Part shown: one piece after another, positions 25,017-33,362 of the stretch
How the letters are laid out: each line of letters starts with the position of its first letter
How positions within the stretch are numbered: the first letter of the stretch is position 1
NCBI GenBank assembly: GCA_016187835.1
Contig: JACPIY010000018.1
Location: 1 to 55,667, forward strand
Direction: 5' to 3'
Length of the DNA stretch: 55,667 bases
Origin: Deltaproteobacteria bacterium
Lineage (GTDB): Bacteria; Desulfobacterota_D; UBA1144; Nemesobacterales; CSP1-2
The notes under the pieces: generated by a model
Database searches by the model: none
What the model was told of the DNA's origin: nothing
Seen by the model: only the letters and a program-made list of their open reading frames with translations
Position numbers and translations under genes: made by a program

Positions 25017-25550
25017 CTATGGGTTGCTGTCAGGTGCTATTGCTTCTCCTTCCGGTTTAAGTGGTTGCTGTTGAGGTTCTGATAACTCCTCTTGTGATCC
25101 TATCGGTTCTTGTCCTGGCTCTAACTGTTGCTCTTGTGATTCTACAGGCTCCTCTCGTGGTACCAGCGGATTCTCTCGCGGCACTAATGGTTCTTCTCTT
25201 GGCACCAACGGCTCTTCTTGTGGCACTAATGGCCCTTCATCCGGTGGAAAGGTCTCTTCTGGCTCTGACGGGTCATCTTCTGGTAAAGGAGACGCGTCCT
25301 CTGCTTCTAATGGATTGTCATCCGCTTGCAATGGATCGTCTTCTGACTCTAGAGGGTCATCTACTTCCGATTCCATCGGATCATCTGCTTCTGACTCTAA
25401 CGGATCATCTACCGATTCGAAAGGATCCTCTTGTAAGGCTACTAACGGATCATTAGCAGCTAAGGCTTCCACGTCATTTAATGCACAAAAAGAAAACCCC
25501 AATGCTGTTATTCCTAATGAAAATACAAATGTAGTTATTATTTTTTTCAT
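25017..25550 (-). CDS. Secreted acidic Pro/Glu-rich repeat protein
   Basis: The 177-residue protein has a signal peptide of about 30 residues (MKKIITTFVFSLGITALGFS and onward to VEALA). The rest is two blocks of short repeats: residues about 36-90 are built on DDPLESE-like units (DDPLESEADDPMESEVDDPL), and about 105-150 on EEPLVPR units. After these come glutamine-rich repeats. The protein is extremely acidic with no cysteine in the mature part, so it is probably disordered and extracellular or periplasmic. No function is known; calcium or surface binding is only a guess. AAGGAG ten bases before ATG supports translation. The last repeats vary in unit number, suggesting slippage. Confidence 0.65.
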   Translation of the reverse strand: MKKIITTFVFSLGITALGFSFCALNDVEALAANDPLVALQEDPFESVDDPLESEADDPMESEVDDPLESEDDPLQADDNPLEAEDASPLPEDDPSEPEETFPPDEGPLVPQEEPLVPREEPLVPRENPLVPREEPVESQEQQLEPGQEPIGSQEELSEPQQQPLKPEGEAIAPDSNP

Positions 25551-25962
25551 TTCCTTAGCGCTCCTTTTTCTAATTGATTAATTAAACGTCTTAATATCAT
25601 TTTTACCAGGGTTAAGATTTGAATCACATCGGTTATCTGTTGTATTTTCAGTAAGGCAACTACGTATCATGTACTCTCTCATTTTCTCTTGATAATCAAC
25701 AGGTTTTAATCTCATCTCGCTATGCTAAGTTATTTTGCTCAATTAAAACAGTAGGATGGAGAATTCTTTTGTTCACCTTCAGGAAATCCTTCGGCTTAGC
25801 ATATCTGATAGTCGATTTAAGAGTGTGCTATTGCACAGCTAGGGCTTTTTACTTTTTTTGAAAACCTTCTTTGAAACCTTTTTAAATATTAAAGGTTAAA
25901 AATATTAAATCTTACTCGTAAGTATTGCACTATAGTACTAAAATCAAAAGAAGGAGGAAAAA
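25551..25962. other. Gene-free divergent intergenic region
   Basis: This 412-base stretch separates the divergent acidic repeat protein and lipoprotein genes. It is AT-rich and must hold both promoters. I see no REP, no RNA gene and no credible coding frame in it. Confidence 0.4.
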
Positions 25963-26886
25963 ATGAGAAAAGGATTAAGTTGTAGAGGTATATCGTTTTT
26001 AATCTTAATATTTGCTACCTCAATAAGCTTCATAAGCTGTAGCGACGGCAATGAAGCTACACGAAAAGGACAGACTGCAATAAACGGGAATGTCGTGATA
26101 GAAAACTCTTCTACTGAGAGACCATTAGAACAAAAATCATATATCTTAGCTCTGGTTAAGGGCTTCTTGGCCTTAACAAAATCAGCCAACGCTCAGAATG
26201 CAGAGGGTATTCTAGTGGTTGCATTCCAGGATGGAGCGGAAGTTGACAGTGATACTGCAGATGATCATGGTAATTTCCAGTTGACTGTCCCCCGCGGTGG
26301 TGATGTGACTTTGAGATTTGAAGCATCTGCCTTCACTGCTAACACGCTAATAACCGTGACACCGGATAGTGAGGTTACCTTAAACGTGTCTCTTCTTCCC
26401 GATCCGCCTGAGGTTCAGATTAATAGTTTTGATATTGTAAGTGTTCTTATCCGCACTAGAGAAGCCGAGGAATTTGTATTTGATGAAGAAGACGCAAACC
26501 TTACGATTGATGGCGGAGGAGAAGATTGCATAAGAGCTACGGGAAGTTCTAATGTTAACATTGATGTTAATGATCTTACACTTACCAACTGTAGCAATGG
26601 CATCATCGGTGAAGACTTTGCCAACGTGTCGCTTGAAGCAGTTGCGGTTCCTACCTTATCCATAGATGCTGAAAATAACGGTATTCATGCAAAAGACGAC
26701 TCATCTATCAGACTGACCGGTATTGACATTTTTATCAATGCCGGTACGAATGGTATCTTGGCTACGGGCACTTCTGGCGTTGAAGTTGACTCCTCAGGCA
26801 ATTGTGTAATTCAGGGAGATGATGAAGCCGTTGATGAAAGAGATTCTGCTTCAGTGGTTACCGGTGGTTGTACTTTAACAAGATAG
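25963..26886 (+). CDS. Lipoprotein with a carboxypeptidase-regulatory-like domain and beta-helix-like repeats
   Basis: The 307-residue protein begins with a lipoprotein signal (SFLILIFATSISFISC; lipobox Cys near residue 26). Residues about 80-145 resemble a carboxypeptidase regulatory-like beta sandwich (VVAFQDGAEVDSDTADDHGN, FQLTVPRGGDVTLRF). From about 175 to the end, rungs repeat with a periodic Asn/Asp-Gly pattern (LTIDGGGEDCIRATGSSNVN, NNGIHAKDDSSIRLTGIDIF), as in right-handed parallel beta-helices. Anchoring in the outer or inner membrane is expected; a binding or surface role is inferred. AAGGAGG lies before the ATG. A REP hairpin follows the stop and probably ends transcription. Confidence 0.75.
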   Translation: MRKGLSCRGISFLILIFATSISFISCSDGNEATRKGQTAINGNVVIENSSTERPLEQKSYILALVKGFLALTKSANAQNAEGILVVAFQDGAEVDSDTADDHGNFQLTVPRGGDVTLRFEASAFTANTLITVTPDSEVTLNVSLLPDPPEVQINSFDIVSVLIRTREAEEFVFDEEDANLTIDGGGEDCIRATGSSNVNIDVNDLTLTNCSNGIIGEDFANVSLEAVAVPTLSIDAENNGIHAKDDSSIRLTGIDIFINAGTNGILATGTSGVEVDSSGNCVIQGDDEAVDERDSASVVTGGCTLTR

Positions 26887-26915
26887 ACCTGATAGGTAAT
26901 ATCGGGTTGGAGAGG

Positions 26916-26943
26916 GTAGGGGCGTTCAATTGAACGCTCCTAC
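26916..26943 (+). repeat. REP hairpin between convergent genes
   Basis: GTAGGGGCGTTCAATTGAAC continues CGCTCCTAC, forming an almost perfect palindrome around AATT. It starts 30 bases after the lipoprotein stop and touches the stop codon of the next, convergent gene. It can serve as a two-way terminator. Confidence 0.7.
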
Positions 26944-27317
26944 TAGCTCAACTTTGAAGGAAACTTAATCATTGTCTTAAATATGACGGCCCGTGCAAAA
27001 TCGGGGAGGGATGCACCGATATTTCCATAAAGATAACCCCGCTCCCCTTCGGCTTTTGTCGTCACGACTGCGAGGTGAGTTATTTTCTGGGAAGGATCAA
27101 TAGGGTTTTCATTCTTGGGGTTTAATACCATATTTCTACTTAGTGGAACGGTTATCTGGTCTTCCCAAAAGTCTTTATTATTTCTTCCTATAATCGTAAT
27201 CATGACTTTATCGTCTATTTGTTTTAAAAGACGGGAATATTTTGATTGGATTTCTGTAGCTAGATCACTTTCCTCTTCAAATTCAAAACTCTCTGGCGGC
27301 ATGAATAGATTAGCCAT
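26943..27317 (-). CDS. Conserved-looking hypothetical protein
   Basis: A 124-residue cytoplasmic protein without signal peptide or membrane segment. It contains MPPESFEFEEESDLATEIQS near the start, an alpha-helix rich first third and strands such as KVMITIIGRNNKDFWEDQIT and LAVVTTKAEGERGYLYG. I do not recognise a family. Codon use matches the neighbouring genes, and it is followed at once by a REP hairpin. It is monocistronic and convergent with the lipoprotein gene. Confidence 0.6.
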   Translation of the reverse strand: MANLFMPPESFEFEEESDLATEIQSKYSRLLKQIDDKVMITIIGRNNKDFWEDQITVPLSRNMVLNPKNENPIDPSQKITHLAVVTTKAEGERGYLYGNIGASLPDFARAVIFKTMIKFPSKLS

Positions 27318-27526
27318 TTTTTTTAGATTCCTTTCTTATCTATTATACCATTGTTCTGAGTTGACAGCTCAAAGTTAGATATTTCCTTATTTATTAGGGA
27401 CTCTGGTTAATTTTTGAATTGATGTACTTAAATATTTAAGTGAATATTTTATTTATCAATCTGACTTTTTAGAGGGTAGGGAGACCGATATATTTCTCTC
27501 TTTTTTTGGGATTATTTTGCCGGAAA

Positions 27527-27709
27527 TTAAATGGCTTCTTGAGAAAGAATACCTATATGCTTTTCTAAGTTTGCCCACAAACCGGAGCTTTCGGCTATTT
27601 CCAAAGCCTCCTCGATTTTACGATCCTCGAGAACGGCTCCAAGTGCTATTAGACCCTGCCTTCCGTCTAACTCTTCTAATCGCTTCTTCAACTCTTTTTT
27701 GTTTTGCAT
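27527..27709 (-). CDS. Small hypothetical helical protein
   Basis: The 60-residue frame begins MQNKKELKKRLEELDGRQGL and is followed by IALGAVLEDRKIEEALEIAE, mostly amphipathic helix. A strong ribosome site (AAGGAGGG) nine bases before ATG makes it a likely real gene despite its size. No family is recognised. It stands alone between two gaps. Confidence 0.55.
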   Translation of the reverse strand: MQNKKELKKRLEELDGRQGLIALGAVLEDRKIEEALEIAESSGLWANLEKHIGILSQEAI

Positions 27710-27839
27710 GGTTTAATCCCTCCTTGACTATAGCTTATACATCATTTGTTTTTACTCGGTTAAGTTTGTGTTAATTCTTGGCTAAGAGGGTGAATCGGGG
27801 AAATACTCGTTGATTATTTTCACCGGCTTCAAAGGCAGA

Positions 27840-27890
27840 GTGAGTTCGATATGATTTTTTTCAAGAGTAGCGGAGGGCTTTAGCCCTCCA
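27840..27890. repeat. Dispersed repeat beginning GTGAGTTCGATAT, second copy
   Basis: This copy matches 8529-8571 at both ends. It contains a perfect GGAGGGC/GCCCTCC hairpin at 27872-27889 preceded by GTAG, so it may be a composite that captured a REP head. With the REP at 27936 it accounts for most of the gene-free stretch 27710-28048. Confidence 0.45.
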
Positions 27891-27935
27891 CCTTGAAGGT
27901 GTCATTTGCATGTACTAAGCAAAAATCTAAATAGA

Positions 27936-27963
27936 GTAGAGACGCATTGCAATGCATCTCTAC
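27936..27963. repeat. REP palindrome
   Basis: GTAGAGACGCATTGCAATGC continues ATCTCTAC and is extended by AGA/TCT on both sides, so the palindrome spans over 30 bases with one or two mismatches. The GCATTGCAATGC core also appears in the REP at 41323. Confidence 0.65.
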
Positions 27964-28048
27964 TCTATGGATAACAGATTAAAACATTCAGGTATGACAA
28001 ACAGTAGAATGTGTCTAATACGAATAATTGAAATAATAATGCGAACAA

Positions 28049-28480
28049 TTATTTTTCTTTCTTTATTATCTCTTCAATTTTAATATCAAATATTAGAGTC
28101 TTTCCGGCGAGTGGGTGATTGTAATCTACTTCTACCTCTTTTCCTGAAAATCCTATTACCTGGCAGTCGCCGTTAATCGTTCTAATTCTCATTCCTACCC
28201 GCGGCTTAATATCGCTTTTCTCCAAAAGTTCGATAGGAATGCTTCTAAAGAAATTCTTATCTTCTAAACCATAGGCTTCTTCTGGTGAGACTGTAAACTT
28301 TTTCTCCTCTCCCTCTGCAATTCCAAGTATTGCATTATAAAGCCCCTTTATTATTATTCCGGTTCCAATCTCTATAGTTATTGGCACACTAGATTTTTGC
28401 ACGACTGAGCCATCTTGGAGCTTTACTAGAGAACTGAATCTAACCGTATCTCCTACTTCTACTAGCTTTTTACTGCTCAT
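28049..28480 (-). CDS. FKBP-type peptidyl-prolyl isomerase, SlyD-like
   Basis: The 143-residue protein matches the SlyD/FkpB-like FKBPs: VGDTVRFSSLVKLQDGSVVQ at the start of the FKBP domain, IIKGLYNAILGIAEGEEKKF with the following SPEEAYG, an IF (insert-in-flap) chaperone domain in the middle (about residues 75-125), and DYNHPLAGKTLIFDIKIEEI returning to the FKBP fold. It isomerises Xaa-Pro bonds and assists folding. There is no signal peptide and no SlyD-style His-rich metal tail. CTGGAG before ATG 28480 supports the shorter start over the in-frame ATG at 28519. Confidence 0.85.
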   Translation of the reverse strand: MSSKKLVEVGDTVRFSSLVKLQDGSVVQKSSVPITIEIGTGIIIKGLYNAILGIAEGEEKKFTVSPEEAYGLEDKNFFRSIPIELLEKSDIKPRVGMRIRTINGDCQVIGFSGKEVEVDYNHPLAGKTLIFDIKIEEIIKKEK

Positions 28481-28657
28481 TTCAGTTTCTCCAGGAATAG
28501 TTTGGCTGTATTCCATCACATTTTTAACACAAAAATAGTCTCCATCTTTTAACCTAGACTTTTTCAGAATCAGAGGTGGAATACTTTAATTGCTCCTCTA
28601 TATTCCTTGCCACAAGTATTTCAAAATCGCTAAATGTAATCATAGTAAATTAGCTGA

Positions 28658-29194
28658 TTAAACTCTATTGTTAAACCGGAACCAATATACAAACAAGTCT
28701 TTTTCTAGCTCCTGATAGTTATTAAACCCCTTTGATACTATTCCCCAGAATTTATCATTGTGCTTTCTCTCTACCAGATGGCCGATTTCGTGAAATATAA
28801 CGTACTCTATTAAATGCGCTGGTAAATCTTTCGTTAGCATGTTAACAGTCAGATTCCCCTTAGAGCTACAGCTTGCCCATTTAGTTCTCATTTCTCTGAA
28901 GTAGATGTTACTCAATTTCAAGCCTAATTCTTTAGAGTGTTTTGCAGCAAAAGAATAAACAATGTCCCTAAGTTCCTTATCTGTTCTCTCAATTATTTCT
29001 TTGGCCGATGAATTTTTTAGGCAATCTTCTATAAATTCAATTTTTCTAAGTATCCAGCTTTTATGTTTCTTTAAGAGCTCATCAGAATTGTAACCATAGG
29101 GAAGAACAAACAGGAGTTCTCCTGTTTTAAACTCTAAACGAGGGTATTTTACACCTCGGTAGGAAACTCTATACGCTATGTTATCTAGTTCCAT
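28658..29194 (-). CDS. YgjP-like (DUF45/SprT-like) zinc metallopeptidase
   Basis: The 178-residue protein has the zinc motif VIFHEIGHLVERKHNDKFW (HExxH with a downstream His) and the family segment MRTKWASCSSKGNLTVN. This is the YgjP/WLM-related M48-like group that frequently accompanies type I restriction genes. Its start overlaps the end of hsdR by 14 bases, so the two are translationally coupled. A role in turnover of restriction subunits or in DNA-protein processing is possible but not shown. Confidence 0.85.
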   Translation of the reverse strand: MELDNIAYRVSYRGVKYPRLEFKTGELLFVLPYGYNSDELLKKHKSWILRKIEFIEDCLKNSSAKEIIERTDKELRDIVYSFAAKHSKELGLKLSNIYFREMRTKWASCSSKGNLTVNMLTKDLPAHLIEYVIFHEIGHLVERKHNDKFWGIVSKGFNNYQELEKDLFVYWFRFNNRV

Positions 29195-32189
29195 AGTTTT
29201 TAATGTTTTCTATAAGCTTTTCATATAAACTGTTTATATCATCGAGAGAAAAGAGATATTTCTTCTTAAATCCTCTAACAAACCTCCTTACTTCCCTCTC
29301 TATATCTTTCCTAACAGTAGTTTGGTTAAACCAGCCAGGGGAAATATGTTCTTTGAGATTCACAGAAAGTTTCTTTATCTCCTCTACCAGAGCATCATCC
29401 CTTCCAAGTCTATCTTCAAGCGTAAGCAACATTGAATACTCAAGATCAGAGAAGCCTAAATCCCTTTGCCTCTGAAAAAGGGTATTCATATCGTTGATTA
29501 CATTTGCCCCTTCCTTATATATCCTTTCATAGTCCTTAGTCTTTTCTTTCCACATCTCAAGTAGTCTTTCGACCTTTTCTACTAATGACTCGTAAATAGG
29601 GTTTAGATGCCTTTCGACTAGAACCAACCTATTCAATGTAAAAAGAATGTTGGCAGCTTTTTCATTTTTGCTTTTGACTTTTTCTTCCAAAATCTTCAGA
29701 TATTCTTCGTCAAAAGCCATAGTCGGGAGTTCGTTTTCTATTCTTTCTATTTCCGTGGCTTTGTGGATGAACCTAACGGTTTTATCATAGTATTTTTGAA
29801 CGTACCCCTCTTCGTAAATAGGTTTTTGTATCACTACTTTCATGTAGTAGCTGTATATTGCCGAAATCCACTTATAATCCTCGAAATATTCAAGCTTGAT
29901 TTCATCAGGACCAAGAAGCTCAAATATCTTTCTAAGATTTTTATACTTCTCGCTAAATTCTTTCTCCTTTTGTTCATCTAACGTAAGAACCTCTATGGCT
30001 TTTAACAGTGTTTCTCTTTCATAGCTTTTTGGTACATCTGTCAATATTTCTAAAATATCTTTAATAAGGGATTTGAATTCCTCTCTGACACTCCGGTAGC
30101 TAAAGATGGCTCCTTTTATCTCCTCGTCGCTATACATCTCAAGGGCTCTTTTAAACTCCATCAAGATTCCTACGTAATCAATTACAATTCCTGCTTCCTT
30201 TAAATCCTTAAATGGTCTATTTGTTCTTGCCACTGCCTGAAGAAGCCTGTGTTCTTTAAGAGGCTTATCGAGATACATCACTTGGAGTATGGGAGCATCG
30301 AAACCTGCAAGAAGCATATCAGTAACTATTAAAATTTTGGGAAATTCGTCATCTGTAAATGATTCTCTTATTTTTTTTCTTAATTCCTCGGGTTCCATTT
30401 CACCAAATCTGACTCTAGCTTCTCTAAGAACTTTAGTCTTTCTTTTATCACTCTCTCTTTCATAGTATGTCATCACAACTTCGGAGTATTCTTTTGGCAA
30501 ATGTCTATCCAATTCCTCTTTGTAGATTGCACAAGCCGTCCTGTTTCCGGCTACAATCATGGCCTTGAACTTGCCATCAATGTTATTTTTAAAATGCTTG
30601 GCTATGTCATCTGCAATCTTTCGTATCCTTTCCGGATTCTCAAGCATCACCTGAATTGCGTTGAGTTTAACTTTAATTCTCTCCTCTACTTTTTCCCTTA
30701 TCTCTTCTCCTAGTTCTTCGAGTTCTGTTTCTAAGAATGCCTCCAGTAAATCCTTTTTTAGATGAACTTCCTTCTCGAGCCTCGGCTGATAAACGATCTT
30801 TACCGTGAACTTGTCTCTTATAGAGTCGGTTATAAAATATCTGTCGAGATAAGGTTCTCCCGGAGGATAGCTGAATTCAGTGTAAGTATCCTTTCCTCTT
30901 TTTGATATAGGTGTGCCGGTGAGTGCAAAGGAAAAAGCGTTTTTGAGTATGGATTTTCTTTGAGCTGCTAGGAGTCCATATTGAGTTCTGTGTCCTTCGT
31001 CTATAAAGGCAATGACGTTTCTCCTGGTCATTATGGTTTCTTTCTGTTTTGATACTTCTTCGAGATCCTTTTGTACCACTTCAAGTTCTTCGGGCGTGAA
31101 TTTGTGAATGAGTGTTATAAATACTCCCCTTTTGCCTCTGTAATCATCATAGCTCATTACCTCTTTTAGCTTGCTTACAGAGCCAATGAACTCCGGTTGC
31201 ACAATATCCAAAGAATTAAATTCCTTATAAAGCTGATCCTCTAGGTCAATTCTATCAACGATAAAAAATACTGTGGGGTTTTGGAGTTCTTTCATGTAGT
31301 AAAGCTTGTTGGCTGCGAATATCATGGTAAGAGTCTTTCCACTGCCCTGCCAGTGCCAGATGAGTCCCTTGTTTTTGTCTTCTTCACCAGTCAGGTTTTT
31401 AATAACTCTATTTACTATTTTCTCTACGGCTCTATATTGCATATATCTTGTTATAACCTTTGTGGCATTTCCGAACTCTACTCTGGAAAAAAGAAAATTC
31501 TTGATTGTATCAAGAAGGATTTTTCTAGAGAGGATTTCAATTGTGGAATCAACGGAGTCTTTTCCTTCTTCCTTCCACTCATAGATTTTTACATCTTCCT
31601 GCCAGGGAATTATTGGGAAATACTTTGCTACGCTTTCGGCGGCAATTCCTATTTGAACATATTTATAAAACTCGGGAACGGTGTTTTCGTAGTCTTTTAT
31701 CTGTTTGTAGGCCGTAAACCAGCTTTCGGATACGCTGACGGGGTTTTTACACTCGATGTTTACAAGGGGGATGCCGTTTATATAAAGCACAATGTCGGTT
31801 CTAATTTTATCTCTACCATAGTAATAAATCTGTCTTGTGACTATAAGCTCGTTATTTTTAATATCTTCAAAATCAAAAAGCTGGACGTATTTTACGACCT
31901 TTTCTTTTTCAAACTTTACAGGTATGCCAAACTTGTAGAAGTTTAAAATTCTTTTACCCCCTTCAATACCTGTGCTAGTGAGCTTTAGCTCATTCTTTAC
32001 CCGATTTATCTCTTCTTCACCGATCTCCGCTTCTTTGTTTATCCTTTCGAGTGCTCTTAGCAGGTTGGGAATGAGTAAAGGTTCTTCGTAGCTGTCTCTT
32101 TCAAGTTCATCAGGTGGAACAAACCTCCATCCCTTTTCTTCGAGTTTTTGAACTATGTAGTCTTCTACGAGCTTTGATTCAGTAAATCC
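29181..32189 (-). CDS. hsdR: Type I restriction enzyme R subunit, start codon lost at a REP junction
   Basis: The frame has the PD-(D/E)xK nuclease (DIVLYINGIPLVNIECKNP), Walker A WHWQGSGKTLTMIFAANKL, the helicase DEGH in FIDEGHRTQYG, later SF2 motifs (LTGTPISKRGKDTY, ILIVTDMLLAGFDAP, LLQAVARTNRP) and a C-terminal helical region that docks on the methylase. The first in-frame Met lies at 31790, but homology clearly runs on upstream as GFTESKLVEDYIVQKLEEKG to 32189, where a stop codon appears 11 bases before a BIME. HsdR proteins usually begin a few residues before FTES, so about the first five codons and the start are gone. It would translocate and cut DNA with HsdM/HsdS. Confidence 0.85.
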   Translation of the reverse strand, partial: GFTESKLVEDYIVQKLEEKGWRFVPPDELERDSYEEPLLIPNLLRALERINKEAEIGEEEINRVKNELKLTSTGIEGGKRILNFYKFGIPVKFEKEKVVKYVQLFDFEDIKNNELIVTRQIYYYGRDKIRTDIVLYINGIPLVNIECKNPVSVSESWFTAYKQIKDYENTVPEFYKYVQIGIAAESVAKYFPIIPWQEDVKIYEWKEEGKDSVDSTIEILSRKILLDTIKNFLFSRVEFGNATKVITRYMQYRAVEKIVNRVIKNLTGEEDKNKGLIWHWQGSGKTLTMIFAANKLYYMKELQNPTVFFIVDRIDLEDQLYKEFNSLDIVQPEFIGSVSKLKEVMSYDDYRGKRGVFITLIHKFTPEELEVVQKDLEEVSKQKETIMTRRNVIAFIDEGHRTQYGLLAAQRKSILKNAFSFALTGTPISKRGKDTYTEFSYPPGEPYLDRYFITDSIRDKFTVKIVYQPRLEKEVHLKKDLLEAFLETELEELGEEIREKVEERIKVKLNAIQVMLENPERIRKIADDIAKHFKNNIDGKFKAMIVAGNRTACAIYKEELDRHLPKEYSEVVMTYYERESDKRKTKVLREARVRFGEMEPEELRKKIRESFTDDEFPKILIVTDMLLAGFDAPILQVMYLDKPLKEHRLLQAVARTNRPFKDLKEAGIVIDYVGILMEFKRALEMYSDEEIKGAIFSYRSVREEFKSLIKDILEILTDVPKSYERETLLKAIEVLTLDEQKEKEFSEKYKNLRKIFELLGPDEIKLEYFEDYKWISAIYSYYMKVVIQKPIYEEGYVQKYYDKTVRFIHKATEIERIENELPTMAFDEEYLKILEEKVKSKNEKAANILFTLNRLVLVERHLNPIYESLVEKVERLLEMWKEKTKDYERIYKEGANVINDMNTLFQRQRDLGFSDLEYSMLLTLEDRLGRDDALVEEIKKLSVNLKEHISPGWFNQTTVRKDIEREVRRFVRGFKKKYLFSLDDINSLYEKLIENIKNYGTR

Positions 32190-32199
32190 TCAGAGAATT

Positions 32200-32254
32200 G
32201 TAGGGGCTGATGCCCTCATCAGCCCTAAAGGCTCGTTCGGGGAACGAGCCCTAC
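32200..32254. repeat. BIME at the 5' boundary of hsdR
   Basis: The left unit GTAGGGGCTGATGCCCTCAT folds on GGGCTGATG/CATCAGCCC. The right unit, GGCTCGTTCGGGGAACGAGC then CCTAC, folds on GGCTCGTTC/GAACGAGCC and is inverted. It lies between doc and hsdR exactly where the hsdR start codon is missing. Confidence 0.75.
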
Positions 32255-32276
32255 ATTTTTTTAAATTAACTATAGT

Positions 32277-32666
32277 TTATTCCTCGTTCCATATTTCGGA
32301 GTGCTCTTGAATCCATTTGGTAATCTCCTCAACCGTCTTTTCTCCACGGGCAATTGCCCAGAAAAATGGTTCTACTTCATCCGATGGACTTAAATGGAAG
32401 CCATTCAGCCTAAGACACACATCAGCGGCAACTAATGCTGTCCGCTTATTTCCGTCTGCAAAAGGGTGAAAAGCGATGAGTGAATGAATTAGGGTGGCCA
32501 TTTTGCTCCAGAGATCAGGGAACATCTCTTGTCCTCCGAAGGTTGTAAAAGGTCTAGCTAGGGCAGATTCCAGTCCACCAGGATTAATCACTCCGTGTAT
32601 GCCCCCAGTTTCTTCGATAACCCGTTCATGGATGAGAATAAGTTCTTCCAGGGTGATCCAGTTCAA
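32277..32666 (-). CDS. doc: Doc-type (Fic-fold) toxin
   Basis: The 129-residue protein has the Fic motif HPFADGNKRTA with His67, and the opening ITLEELILIHERVIEETGG of death-on-curing toxins. Doc phosphorylates elongation factor Tu and stops translation. Its start overlaps the upstream antitoxin gene by four bases (ATGA arrangement), the usual coupling for toxin-antitoxin pairs. It lies in the restriction operon, before the BIME and hsdR. Confidence 0.88.
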   Translation of the reverse strand: MNWITLEELILIHERVIEETGGIHGVINPGGLESALARPFTTFGGQEMFPDLWSKMATLIHSLIAFHPFADGNKRTALVAADVCLRLNGFHLSPSDEVEPFFWAIARGEKTVEEITKWIQEHSEIWNEE

Positions 32667-32884
32667 CGGGCTAGTCCCTCCAGAGTTTTGCGATGTTCTT
32701 CGATGGAGCGGTGAGCCAGCTTCTCGATGCGTGATAAACGTTCACGATCGAGAGGGGAGGGCACCAAAAGAATATCGCCACCGATTTCAATCACTTCATA
32801 GAGTTTTCCTTCCTCCGCTTCTCTGAAGGTATCGGGCATTACGAACTGCCCCTTTTCTTTACGTGCTACTCCAAGATATTTCAT
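32663..32884 (-). CDS. AbrB/MazE-type antitoxin paired with Doc
   Basis: The 73-residue protein begins like a SpoVT/AbrB swapped-hairpin domain (GVARKEKGQFVMPDTFREAE, then YEVIEIGGDILLVPSP), followed by a charged helical tail that should cover the toxin. Doc is classically paired with Phd, but AbrB-type partners are also known. It overlaps doc by four bases and follows hicA by three bases, so all are in one transcript. It probably also represses the operon. Confidence 0.8.
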   Translation of the reverse strand: MKYLGVARKEKGQFVMPDTFREAEEGKLYEVIEIGGDILLVPSPLDRERLSRIEKLAHRSIEEHRKTLEGLAR

Positions 32885-32887
32885 ATC

Positions 32888-33148
32888 TTAACCCCCTTTT
32901 TTCTTGAATAACTCTTCTACGAGTTCTTCTTTAGTTATTTTTAGATAATCAGACACTTCGATAAGAATATTGTTTAGAGTGCCAATTTTGATTGGTTTAT
33001 GATCTGGTATGGTGATTTTATGTTCGATATCTTTGAAATTAGAGACGAGTCTCATATGACTTCCCGCCTGTCTTACGGTTTGGTATCTATACTTCTTGAG
33101 TAATTTTGCTAATTCTCTACCGGAAATATCCCTCGGAAGTTTAGGCAT
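32888..33148 (-). CDS. hicA: HicA mRNA interferase toxin
   Basis: The 86-residue protein has the double-stranded-RNA-binding-like fold of HicA: SGRELAKLLKKYRYQTVRQA followed by GSHMRL with catalytic His31, and ITIPDHKPIKIGTLNNIL. HicA cleaves mRNA and is held inactive by HicB. It is longer than the smallest HicA proteins because of a C-terminal helix. Its start overlaps the hicB end by eight bases. Confidence 0.88.
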   Translation of the reverse strand: MPKLPRDISGRELAKLLKKYRYQTVRQAGSHMRLVSNFKDIEHKITIPDHKPIKIGTLNNILIEVSDYLKITKEELVEELFKKKGG

Positions 33149-33359
33149 AAATAAATGTTTCCTCCCTGACTATATGTAAGCGGACAATACTGGGTATTTC
33201 TTCTTCAGTATCAAAATGACACTTTAAAGCGTCCTTAATGTTTTGCCTAACTTCCTCTAAAGTTTCACCTTCCGTAAATATTGAATGTCCGAGAGCTTTA
33301 GCGTTGTATCCGCCTTCGGGGTCTTCCTCGACCATAAAGATTATTTCTTTTACCTTCAT
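33141..33359 (-). CDS. hicB: HicB-like antitoxin
   Basis: The 72-residue protein shows the HicB partial RNase H-like fold: IIFMVEEDPEGGYNAKALGH, then SIFTEGETLEEVRQNIKDAL. It has no C-terminal DNA-binding domain, unlike longer HicB proteins, so repression may depend on another protein in the operon. It begins three bases after the hsdS stop, with the hsdS AGGAGG end serving as its ribosome site. The antitoxin precedes the toxin here, the reverse of the classical hicAB order. Confidence 0.85.
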   Translation of the reverse strand: MKVKEIIFMVEEDPEGGYNAKALGHSIFTEGETLEEVRQNIKDALKCHFDTEEEIPSIVRLHIVREETFIYA

Positions 33360-33362
33360 ATC

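Noticed and set aside
25061-25456. A 131-codon plus-strand frame opposite the acidic repeat protein
   Set aside because: It is the complement of the repeat region, rich in Leu and Val because the coding strand is GAx-rich. The minus-strand frame has a signal peptide and a ribosome site; this one has neither.
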